From CATOSK01 sp034423195 (lineage in GTDB: Bacteria; Chloroflexota; Dehalococcoidia; Lucifugimonadales; UBA3495): 64,000 bases of DNA. The notes beneath the pieces are model-generated. The model saw only the letters and a program-made list of their open reading frames with translations, had not been told where the DNA came from and made no database searches. Within the stretch, counting starts at the first letter, position 1. Every line of letters starts with the position of its first letter. The translations under genes and the position numbers were made by a program. Where the stretch lies: the NCBI GenBank assembly GCA_034423195.1, contig DAOUIZ010000024.1:1-64000 (forward strand). Direction: 5' to 3'. Shown piece by piece: positions 1 to 7,567 of the stretch.

Positions 1-225
1 CGCTATCGGACGCCGTTGCAGCCGCTTAGATTCACTCGTGTTTGCCTCTGGCTTTGCCGGCGCTTTGCTCCAAACATGGGACGCATCATCTCCTCAGACC
101 GGATCTGAGCACCAGCAGGACACGCTCCTGTTCGTCGCTGCAGCCATCCCGGACCATGCCGGTTCTGTAATCTGCGAATCGTTGGTAACAGCCCCTGAAC
201 GAGAAGGCCCGTCGCCTCCAGGGAA

Positions 226-1386
226 GTGGATCCGGCCGTGGTCGAGTGGCTTGGGATTGAGCACCTGTTTGAGCTTTCCACGGGTGACAAGGTCGCCGCC
301 CTCTTCGCTCCCCTCGTGGTCTTCATCGCCCTCTCGATCTTGACGGTGATCCTGCCCGGCAAGTGGGTCACCGGATACGCCAACGACGAGCGGACCGGAA
401 GGCCCCGCAGGTACCGGCTCAACGGCCTGCTCGTCTCCGTCATCGCCATCCTGATCTGGGGCTTCGAGGTCATCCCCGGGCTGGAGCGCGAGTGGTTCTA
501 CCGCACATCGCTCTACGCCGTCGCTGGCGGCACCGGCTGGGCTGTGCTCTTCACGGCCATCGCCGTGTTCAGCCAGCCGAAGACCCGGGACCGCAACTCC
601 ATTTTCGACTTCTACCTCGGCCGGGTGCAGGAGATCCGCTTCTTCAACGACCGCCTCGACCTCAAGATGACGTTTTACGTCGTGGGCAGCACGATGCTCG
701 CCATCAATGCCATGTCGGGTGCGGCCTGGCACTACGAACAGTTCAGCCCCACCAACCAGGTCAACCTCGGCGTCTTCGTCTACGCCGCCATCTTCACCTT
801 CTACACGTTCGACGACCACCTCTTCGAGCGCGTCCGGCTCTACACCTTCGACCTCCTGCACGAACGCATGGGCTTCAAGATGTTCTGGGGCGACAACATC
901 TGCTACGGCTGGCTCTACATCCTCCCCCTTTACGGCATGGCCGCCTACCCCGGCCCCGGCTTCTCGACCGCCTGGACCTACGTCTGGATCATCGGCACCT
1001 GCGCCCTGTTCCTGGTCGGATGGGGCATAGCCCGGGGCGCCAACATCCAGAAGTACACCTTCAAGCGCTGGCCCGAACGCAAGTTCCTCGGGATCATCGA
1101 GCCCCGCTACATCCAGGCTGGCGACCGCAAGATCCTAACCAGCGGTTTCTGGGGCGTCGCCCGCCACTTCAACTACATGGGCGAACTCCTCTTCGCCGTG
1201 GCAGTGGGCCTCTCCTTCGGCCATTTCGGCGTCGCCTGGTCGTGGGCCTACCTGGCCTTCGCTCTCTGGTTGTTCACCACGCGCCAGCGGGAAGACGACG
1301 CGGCCTGCGCCGAAAAGTACGGCCAGGAGAAGTGGGCCGAGTACCAGGAGAAGGTGCCGTACCGCATCGTCCCCGGCATCTATTGA
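226..1386 (+). CDS. ERG4/ERG24-family sterol reductase-like membrane protein
   Basis: Polytopic membrane protein of 386 aa, with roughly nine or ten hydrophobic segments by eye. The C-terminal third carries the signature of delta-14/delta-7/delta-24(28) sterol reductases: SGFWGVARHFNYMGELL, then REDDAACAEKYG, and the ending VPYRIVPGIY. This family reduces a sterol-nucleus double bond with NADPH in the membrane. A few bacteria encode members, but the substrate here cannot be read from sequence and no other sterol gene is in the window. The start is GTG 226; the frame is closed upstream by a TGA at 196-198, and the purine-rich stretch before the GTG is too close to be an ideal Shine-Dalgarno. 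The family call is firm and the exact reaction is not. Confidence 0.85.
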   Translation: MDPAVVEWLGIEHLFELSTGDKVAALFAPLVVFIALSILTVILPGKWVTGYANDERTGRPRRYRLNGLLVSVIAILIWGFEVIPGLEREWFYRTSLYAVAGGTGWAVLFTAIAVFSQPKTRDRNSIFDFYLGRVQEIRFFNDRLDLKMTFYVVGSTMLAINAMSGAAWHYEQFSPTNQVNLGVFVYAAIFTFYTFDDHLFERVRLYTFDLLHERMGFKMFWGDNICYGWLYILPLYGMAAYPGPGFSTAWTYVWIIGTCALFLVGWGIARGANIQKYTFKRWPERKFLGIIEPRYIQAGDRKILTSGFWGVARHFNYMGELLFAVAVGLSFGHFGVAWSWAYLAFALWLFTTRQREDDAACAEKYGQEKWAEYQEKVPYRIVPGIY

Positions 1387-1479
1387 TGCTGGCAGAGCCT
1401 GCCCCTGCTCCTTGCCCTCTCCATCCCAGCCCTGCTGATGCTGTACCCCAGCCCCGCCCTGGCGCAGGACACCACGGCG

Positions 1480-2181
1480 CCGACGCAGGCTTTCAGGTAC
1501 ACCTCCTCGTACTTCACCCTCCGCCACAGCCGCTCCAGCCAGGCCTTCATCCGCCTGGACCTAAAGAAGGGGAGTCTCCAGGTACTGCCGGTCGATCTCC
1601 CCCATCAGGGGCAGGTCCTCTTGCGAGTCCGCCCGGGGCCGGAGATAGATGCTGGAACGGCTGACGCTCAGCAGGGCGCACTGGCGCACTACGTACAGGG
1701 AGGGATGCTCCCGGTCCTCCATAGTTCTAAGAGTCGTGCCCTCCCCCTTTCCCTCCTTCGTCGTCCCTCCTCAGTCGCCAGGGGCAGGCTTAGCCATGTG
1801 GGGTAACTTGTCCAAGGCTCCCCGGCCTTCGCTCGGGGCAGGCCCTTGGGCGCTCCATAGCCGCCTGGCCCAACTTCATGGACCGGACCTCTCCGCCAAG
1901 AAATCCCGCTCCACCTTCAGCCGGCCGATCTCCTGGTACAGGCGGGCGCTCAGGGCAGCCTCGTTCCTGGACTTCCGGTCCTTGCCGTTGCCGAAGACCC
2001 CGGAGGCGCCCTCCGCCAGAGCCTTCTTCCAAGCCTGTATCTGGCCCGGGTGGACTTCGTAACTGACAGCCAGTGGGCCACCGTTTTCTGTCCCTTCAGT
2101 GCTTCAAGAACCTGCCCCTGCCTTCGCAGGGGCAACCTTGGCCTTGAAAGCGGGGCTGTGTTTCCTGCGTCCTTGCGACAT
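1480..2181 (-). mobile_element. Decayed IS3-family transposase (orfA and orfB remnants)
   Basis: Reading the minus strand from ATG 2181 gives a typical IS3 orfA start, MSQGRRKHSPAFKAKVA, after a GGAGCAGGAA ribosome site. A palindromic insertion (2113-2134) and a frameshift near 2070 follow. The frame then continues as QAWKKALAEGASGVFGNG and KVERDFLAERSGP to a stop at 1876. orfB restarts at ATG 1722 (PSLYVVRQCALLSVSRSSIY) and stops at 1561. Its DDE core is missing, and only a C-terminal scrap (WLERLWRRVKYEEVYLKA, about 1480-1550) remains. The element is non-functional. I could not define terminal inverted repeats or a target duplication. Confidence 0.8.
2113..2134. repeat. Short palindrome inserted in the transposase remnant
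   Basis: A 9-bp inverted repeat (TGCCCCTGC / GCAGGGGCA) with a 4-nt loop interrupts orfA just after codon 17. It resembles the G/C-rich palindromic core of the REP-like repeats seen elsewhere in the window. Confidence 0.5.
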
Positions 2182-2365
2182 TTCCTGCTCCTTCCCGACA
2201 GCAACCGCTGCCCTCAGTTCAGGAGAGGGACTCTCACTTCACCACCTGTCCGAATTTCCGGGTCCACGTCAGACCAAACCCGGACGACCGGCATCACGGC
2301 AGTTCGTAGTTCCGTTATACTGGGATTCAACGACATTCCTTACGCCACTCCAAGGTGGGGGAACG

Positions 2366-3784
2366 ATGCTAACAAGACTGGAAGTCAACGGTTTCAAAAA
2401 CCTGGTCGATTTTTCCCTGGATTTTGGCCCCTATACGTGCATCGCGGGACCCAACGGGGCTGGCAAATCCAACATTTTCGACGCCATTCAATTCCTGTCC
2501 CTGTTAACCGAGTCCACCATAAATCATGCGGCCCTGCAGGTTCGTAACTCCGGCGAAGATACCGGAGATTTCGCCGATCTTTTTTTCACCAGAGATATAC
2601 AAAAACACAATCGCCTGGAATTTGCGGCCGAGATGATTGTCAGCCCTGAGGTCATAGACGATTTCGGAAGAAAGGCCGAGGCTTCTTCCTCGTTTTTGCG
2701 GTACGAAGTCGCTTTCCGATACGAGGAGCCTTCGGCATCCGCAGGTCCTTTGGGAGGGCTTGTTCTTGAGAAAGAAGTGCTCCGCCCGATTACCACTGGT
2801 AAGGCCCACGAACATCTGAGGTTCCCACATAGTAAGAGTTTGTTCCGGGACAGTGTCGTATACAACAAACGGCATAGCCGCTCCGGTTACATCTCAACTG
2901 ACGAAGCGGATATTGCAGCGACGGCCATTGTTGTCCACCAAGACGGCGGTTCGCATGGGAGAGGACGTCCTGCTCCGGCGAGGGGAGCGACCAGAACGAT
3001 AATCGGGACGGAAAACTCTGCGACGACACCAACGATACTGGCTGTGCGGAGGGAGATGCAGAACTGGAGGATCCTGGCCCTGGAACCGGCAGCTATGCGG
3101 CGGCCAGACCGCTATACGCAAGAACCAGGGATCGCGCCTGACGGGGCACACATCCCGGCTACGCTGCAGCATTATGCCAATGTCTCGAGCGAAGAGGACG
3201 TGTACGCATCGTTGGCCAGCAGGCTTTCCGATTTGGTTTCGGTAAAATCAATCAAGTTGGCCAGAGACGAACTTAGACAGCTACTGTCGCTGGAAATTCA
3301 AGAGAAGCCTGGTTTGCAGTTGCGTGCTCACTCAATCTCTGATGGAACGCTGCGTTTCCTTGCACTCGTTGTGCTGGCAGAGGTAGATGTCGCCACGGGG
3401 TTGTATTGCATGGAAGAGCCGGAAAATGGCATTCATCCTGCCAAGCTTGACAGGATGAATGATCTTCTGCATGACATCGCAGTCGATGTGGATGAGCGGA
3501 TAGGGCACGACAACCCTTTGCGCCAGGTAATCGTGGCGACTCACTCCCCGTTCTTTGTCCAATTGCAAGACCGAAACGACCTCGTTTTAGCCACCGATAC
3601 GGTGTGGCAGGCGGAGAACGGAGATATCATGCAAAGCCTGAAATGCCGCCCCAGCGAAGGTTCGTGGCGGTGTTACGACGGCCGACGCGACTTCGTTGGG
3701 ATAGCCGAGCTTCAACATTATTTGAAGTCACCAGAAAATGCCCAGATATCCTTCCCAGCCGAATATTTGGCGGAACCAGCATGA
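2366..3784 (+). CDS. AAA-family (OLD/RecF-like) ATPase of a two-gene cassette
   Basis: Protein of 472 aa from ATG 2366; in-frame sequence further upstream runs through the IS remnant and is not considered coding. Walker A is GPNGAGKS at residues 28-35. An ABC-type signature-like SDGTLRFLAL lies near 325, Walker B (LYCMEEPENGIHP) near 346-357 and the switch histidine motif VATHSPFF near 390. This is the layout of overcoming-lysogeny-defect/AAA_21-type ATPases. The stop overlaps the next start (ATGA at 3781), so the two genes are translationally coupled. Base composition is visibly AT-richer than neighbours and an IS remnant lies just upstream, suggesting acquisition. Related ATPase + TOPRIM/nuclease pairs (OLD, PARIS, Gabija-like) act in phage defence; that role here is inferred. 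Confidence 0.85.
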   Translation: MLTRLEVNGFKNLVDFSLDFGPYTCIAGPNGAGKSNIFDAIQFLSLLTESTINHAALQVRNSGEDTGDFADLFFTRDIQKHNRLEFAAEMIVSPEVIDDFGRKAEASSSFLRYEVAFRYEEPSASAGPLGGLVLEKEVLRPITTGKAHEHLRFPHSKSLFRDSVVYNKRHSRSGYISTDEADIAATAIVVHQDGGSHGRGRPAPARGATRTIIGTENSATTPTILAVRREMQNWRILALEPAAMRRPDRYTQEPGIAPDGAHIPATLQHYANVSSEEDVYASLASRLSDLVSVKSIKLARDELRQLLSLEIQEKPGLQLRAHSISDGTLRFLALVVLAEVDVATGLYCMEEPENGIHPAKLDRMNDLLHDIAVDVDERIGHDNPLRQVIVATHSPFFVQLQDRNDLVLATDTVWQAENGDIMQSLKCRPSEGSWRCYDGRRDFVGIAELQHYLKSPENAQISFPAEYLAEPA

Positions 3785-4416
3785 CTCTAAGGTTCCTGTT
3801 GGTTTGCGAAGGCTCCGCTGACACCGAGTTAGTCCAGCACATTCGCAGACTGTTGGTGAACTTGGGGCAAGAAGACCCGCAAGGGACACATTGGTACTAT
3901 GGAAGGCTACTGGCAGACAAGATCAGGGGAGGACTGCAAAACTCCGGCGCTTGCGATTTGCTCCTGGTCCATCGGGACTCCGACTCCCCGAATGAAACTC
4001 AATCGGCAGGACCAGGGCGCCGACGGGAAGAGATCAATGCAGCCATCAGCGATGCAGGATATGACGGGGCCTGGGCCAGCATAGTCCCCGTCCGTATGAC
4101 TGAAACCTGGCTCCTTCTCAACGAGGCAGCGATCAGAACTGTCGTGGGCCGCCCAAATGGGAAAGACCTCGTTGTACTCCCGCCCAGCAACGACTTGGAG
4201 AATGTAGCCAATCCCAAGGATGTGCTGGACGACGCCTTGCTATCGGCCAGTGGCGCATCGGGAAGGCGCCTCAGCAAAATCAAGCGTGATTTGCCCAAAT
4301 TCCATCGTAGACTACTGGAAGATCTTCCCGTAGGAGGACTGCTCGAACAGATCCCTTCGTGGGTGCGGTTTCGAGACGATCTGAGGGACGCCTTAGCAGG
4401 GATCCCCCATGGATGA
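3781..4416 (+). CDS. Small TOPRIM/DUF4276-like partner of the AAA ATPase
   Basis: Protein of 211 aa starting at ATG 3781 inside the ATPase stop codon. It opens with a beta strand and an acidic turn, LLVCEGSADTELV (Glu10, Asp14). A second strand ends in VHRDSDS (Asp66, Asp68), then come VRMTETWLLLNEAA (about 104-117) and an Arg/Lys-rich C-terminus. An early Glu followed by a DxD after a hydrophobic strand is the pattern of TOPRIM-type and DUF4276 proteins, which accompany AAA ATPases as putative nuclease effectors. I recognise the pattern but not a named family with certainty. Together with the gene before it, this looks like a self-contained defence module. Confidence 0.7.
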   Translation: MTLRFLLVCEGSADTELVQHIRRLLVNLGQEDPQGTHWYYGRLLADKIRGGLQNSGACDLLLVHRDSDSPNETQSAGPGRRREEINAAISDAGYDGAWASIVPVRMTETWLLLNEAAIRTVVGRPNGKDLVVLPPSNDLENVANPKDVLDDALLSASGASGRRLSKIKRDLPKFHRRLLEDLPVGGLLEQIPSWVRFRDDLRDALAGIPHG

Positions 4417-5126
4417 CAATTGCCGACCATGGAGCCTCAGGGGCTTCGTCGGTTTTTATCTGGCTTGGCGGTCAGCCTGAGGGTGGAACCCGTCATTTGA
4501 ACAGAATCAGGGCCGAGTCAAGCGACAATTCCTGCTCGCCTGCCAGTGATTCGATGCCCTGTCCCGGTGAACGCCTTGTATCCTGGGCCTGGTGCATCAC
4601 AATCACTTCCCTCGGGTAAATCGGGGTGCGGCAGACCAGCAACACCCGGGTCATGGGAGGCCGTGAAGTAAGAGGGGGTTGTCGGGGTGGTTGACCGGCG
4701 GGCGTGGGGCTCCGGCAAAGTTTGAGTTCCGGGGCGACCTGGAGACTATCCAAAAACGTACACGCCGGAGGCATAAACCCGCGAAATGGGAACGACGGGG
4801 TAGAAGAACGCGGGCGGGAACGAAACCATCCAGATTGCAACGCTCCGCCCAAATTGCAACTCTCCGCCCTGTTTTCTGGAGCTTGAAGCCGTGGATTCAT
4901 TTTGGCGCCAGCTTTGGGTAAAATCCCCGCAGGCCGCGGCTTGCCGCCGGGGACCGGAACACCCGGCCGGGCAACATCTTGGTACAATCCCAAATTAGAG
5001 GGCAATCGAGGGCGTGGCGCCGCGTTCCGGCAGCCACAGGTGGTATTATGGGCCGGCGGCTTTCGCTGCGTTCCCGGGTTATCAACCGGGAAGCGCCCAG
5101 CAATAAGTGAACGGAAGGAAGACGGG
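4417..5126. other. Long spacer without a convincing gene
   Basis: About 700 bp between the AAA cassette and the ABC ATPase genes. Open frames here have no family features or ribosome sites. The stretch contains one copy of the dispersed repeat (about 4770-4842). Towards the 3' end it has TATTAT-like and TACAAT-like hexamers that could belong to a promoter of the ABC genes, with no clear -35. Confidence 0.5.
4770..4842 (-). repeat. Dispersed intergenic repeat, minus-oriented copy
   Basis: On the minus strand this reads GTTGCAATCTGGATGGTTTC followed by a pyrimidine-rich TTCTTCTACCCCGTC and a CGCG core. It aligns with GTTGCAATTCAGGTGGTTTC at 32471 and the related copy at 32931. It is part of the repeat family described in the findings. 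Confidence 0.55.
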
Positions 5127-6149
5127 TTGGCAAATTCTCAATCTTCAAATTTTCGATCTTCGCCAGAGACTTTCAACGGAGATGCAGCGTTCGACGGTGC
5201 GACGGAGGGCGAGGCCTATATCCAGTGCCGGGACCTGTTCAAGATCTTCAAGCCCGCCGACCTGGAGGTGGTGGCGCTCCGGGGCGTTGACCTGGACGTG
5301 GCCGCCGGGGAACTGATGGCCATCGTGGGCGCCAGCGGCAGCGGCAAGTCCACCCTCCTCAACATCCTCGCCGGACTGGAAAGCCCCTCGGCCGGACAGG
5401 TCTACGTCGGCGGCCGCGACCTCCTCGACATCACCGACCGGGACCTGGTCCAGTACCGCCGCTCCGAGGTGGGGTTCGTCTGGCAGGCCACGGCCCGCAA
5501 CCTCGTCCCCTACCTCACCGTCCAGGAGAACATCGAGCTTCCCCAGGCCATCGCCGGGGTGGGCCGCCGGGAGCGGCGGGTCCGCGCCCAGGAATTGCTC
5601 CAGGCGATGCACATGGAGGACAAGGCCCGCCGATTGCCCAACCAGCTGTCCGGCGGCGAGCAGCAGCGCGCCGCCATCGGCGTGGGCCTGGCCAACCGCC
5701 CCCCTCTCCTGCTGGCCGACGAACCAACCGGCGAGCTGGACACCCAGATGGCCATCGAGGTATTCCAGATGCTGGGCGAGATGAACCGGGTCTTCGGCGT
5801 CACCGTGGTCATCGTCACCCACTACCCGGGGGTGGCCCAATACGTGGACCGCGTCGTCCACATTCGCGACGGACGCATCAGCTCGGAAAGCTATCTGCAG
5901 TCCACCTTCCAGCGGTCCGGGGTCAGCTCGGAGCACGAATTCCTGGTGGTGGACCGGGCGGGACGGCTGCAGCTTCCCCAAGAGTGCATCGCCGAGCTTC
6001 AGCTCAGCGGGCTGGCCCTGGCCGAGGTTGAAGAGGACCGGGTTATAATCACCAAGGCCCCGCTCCTCCCCCGCGATTCCGTGGACCATCCCCGGCCCGA
6101 GACGGCCAGTCCCGCCCGCAGGCCGGAATTTTCCCGCCCTGCCGACTAA
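5127..6149 (+). CDS. ABC transporter ATPase, MacB/LolD type, with C-terminal extension
   Basis: Protein of 340 aa. The start is TTG 5127, supported by GGAAGGAAG at 5113-5121. Walker A GASGSGKST is near 68-76, signature LSGGEQQ near 175-181 and Walker B LLLADEPTGELD near 195-206, followed by the H-loop in VTHYPGV. The ADEPTGELD form is typical of MacB/LolD/FtsE-type ATPases, which work with FtsX-like permeases on lipoproteins, macrolides or lipids. About 100 residues after the ATPase core (SEHEFLVVDRAGRLQLP onward) form an extra domain that may be regulatory. A second ATPase gene follows 54 bp downstream, but no permease is present, so its partner is probably encoded elsewhere. Confidence 0.85.
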   Translation: MANSQSSNFRSSPETFNGDAAFDGATEGEAYIQCRDLFKIFKPADLEVVALRGVDLDVAAGELMAIVGASGSGKSTLLNILAGLESPSAGQVYVGGRDLLDITDRDLVQYRRSEVGFVWQATARNLVPYLTVQENIELPQAIAGVGRRERRVRAQELLQAMHMEDKARRLPNQLSGGEQQRAAIGVGLANRPPLLLADEPTGELDTQMAIEVFQMLGEMNRVFGVTVVIVTHYPGVAQYVDRVVHIRDGRISSESYLQSTFQRSGVSSEHEFLVVDRAGRLQLPQECIAELQLSGLALAEVEEDRVIITKAPLLPRDSVDHPRPETASPARRPEFSRPAD

Positions 6150-6203
6150 TGGGATAGCTGCTAACCCTATCTCTAAACCCCATCAGCCCGCACCGGAGAC
6201 GTC

Positions 6204-6980
6204 ATGACCCAACACCAGCCGGCAACGGCATCTTTCTCCAGGCCCGCCGGGGACCTGGACGGAGCTGTATCCCGCTCCCCGCAAACTCAGGAAGTGATAA
6301 CAACCGAGGCGGTCACCCGGGTTTTCGGGGCCGGTTCCAATGCGGTCACCGCCGTGGACGGCGTCACCATCAACGTGGCAGCCGGGGAGTTCCTCGCCCT
6401 GGTGGGACGTTCCGGCTCCGGCAAGACGACTCTCATGAACCTGATGGCGGGACTGGACCAGCCGACCGCCGGGACTGTGACCTTCCAGGGACGGGACCTG
6501 GGCAGCCTTTCCGAGAAGCAGCTGGTGGAACTGCGCCGCCATGGCATCGGGTTCATCTTCCAGTCCTTCGGATTGATACCCCTGCTGTCGGCCTACGAGA
6601 ACGTCGAGCTTCCCCTGCACATCAGCGGGGTGTCGTGGCGGGAGCGGCGCCGAAGGGCGCTGGAGACGCTGGAACTGGTCGGCCTGGGGCCGCGTTCCAA
6701 GCACCGCCCCTACGAGCTGTCCGGCGGAGAGCAGCAGCGGGTGGCCATCGCCCGGGCGCTGGTCACCGGCCCGGACGTGCTGTTTGCGGATGAGCCGACG
6801 GGAGAGCTGGATACGGTGACGGCCATCTCCGTTTCCAGCATCCTGCGCGACATCACCCGGCAGCGCGGCGTGACGGTAATCGTCGCCACCCACGACCTGA
6901 CCCTCTCGGCCATGTGCGACCGGGTGCTGGAGATGGCCGACGGAAGTGTCAAAGCGGCCACGCCGGGCGCCCCTGCCTGA
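6204..6980 (+). CDS. ABC transporter ATPase, MacB/LolD type
   Basis: Protein of 258 aa starting at ATG 6204 after a GGAG site. Walker A GRSGSGKTT is near 68-76, signature LSGGEQQRVAIARAL near 172 and Walker B LFADEPTGELD follows. It has the normal length for a stand-alone LolD/MacB-type ATPase. The roughly 35 residues before the core are low-complexity. It is probably co-transcribed with the ATPase before it, and the two may form a heterodimer. The next features downstream are a tRNA and its terminator on the other strand, so the operon ends here without a permease. Confidence 0.85.
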   Translation: MTQHQPATASFSRPAGDLDGAVSRSPQTQEVITTEAVTRVFGAGSNAVTAVDGVTINVAAGEFLALVGRSGSGKTTLMNLMAGLDQPTAGTVTFQGRDLGSLSEKQLVELRRHGIGFIFQSFGLIPLLSAYENVELPLHISGVSWRERRRRALETLELVGLGPRSKHRPYELSGGEQQRVAIARALVTGPDVLFADEPTGELDTVTAISVSSILRDITRQRGVTVIVATHDLTLSAMCDRVLEMADGSVKAATPGAPA

Positions 6981-7044
6981 TTCCGGCTGGGACCGCCCCG
7001 GGCCTGTCCGGTGGGGCTGGAGGCCCACGGGTGTGCCTGGAATG

Positions 7045-7070
7045 AAAAAACCCCCGCGCCAGGCGGGGGT
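7045..7070 (-). terminator. Rho-independent terminator of tRNA-Trp
   Basis: On the minus strand the hairpin CCCCCGCC-tggc-GCGGGGG is followed by six T. It lies 18 bp beyond the 3' end of the tRNA gene. Confidence 0.85.
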
Positions 7071-7088
7071 TCATTGTTGTCGAAATAT

Positions 7089-7166
7089 TGGCAGGAGCGG
7101 GAGGATTCGAACCCCCGACCACTGGTTTTGGAGACCAGCGCTCTGGCCAGACTGAGCTACGCTCCT
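7089..7166 (-). tRNA. tRNA-Trp (CCA anticodon)
   Basis: The minus strand folds as a tRNA. The acceptor stem is AGGAGCG / CGCTCCT, with D-arm AGCTCAG. The anticodon stem CTGGT / ACCAG encloses the loop CTCCAAA, so the anticodon is CCA (Trp). The T-arm holds GGTTCGAATCC. The discriminator is G and the 3' CCA is encoded in the genome (7089-7091). No intron is seen. Confidence 0.97.
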
Positions 7167-7567
7167 GCGTGGAGCACCCAAGGAGCCTTAGACAAGTTGC
7201 CTAACTTGGCGACGGAGGGCGCGACCCTTAAAACAGTAGGTTAATGTTACCCCAATCCCGGGGATTTGGTAAAGAGGGTTGTCTTTCGGAGGACGGTGGC
7301 GCGGGCCTGCACGGCGCGGACCTTCACGGCGGGACAGTCCCACCATACACCGGCCCCCGGGGTTGCGCCTGGCTGAAACGAGGCGGGCGCTTTGCGGCCT
7401 TCCACGCCATCTGCTATCATGCCCCCTTATTTGGATCGCACCCCTCCTCAGACGGCTGCGTGAAAGCCAGGACGCCGAATACCCTTCGCGTCTTCCGATC
7501 CCGCCACCCAACGAATTGCCGGCCTCGGCATACCTTTGCCGGCGTCGTCGCATAAGGAATCCGAACA
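7167..7567. other. Spacer without a convincing gene
   Basis: About 400 bp between tRNA-Trp and the peptide-binding protein gene. I see no protein family, RNA or clear promoter. AAGGAATCC before 7568 is the probable ribosome site of the next gene. Confidence 0.4.

Noticed and set aside
1..198. Partial gene at the left edge
   Set aside because: Frames on both strands show no recognisable domain and the + frame is closed by a stop at 196; nothing can be supported.
2099..2365. Longer N-terminus for the AAA ATPase
   Set aside because: It runs through the transposase remnant and lacks homology-like features; ATG 2366 begins the conserved first strand before Walker A.
3604..3780. Longer N-terminus for the TOPRIM-like protein
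   Set aside because: The upstream in-frame part lies wholly inside the ATPase gene; the ATGA overlap at 3781 gives a normal coupled start.
4493..5005. 170-aa minus-strand reading frame in the spacer
   Set aside because: No ribosome site or domain; it overlaps the dispersed repeat and has an Arg/Pro-rich composition typical of chance frames in GC-rich DNA.
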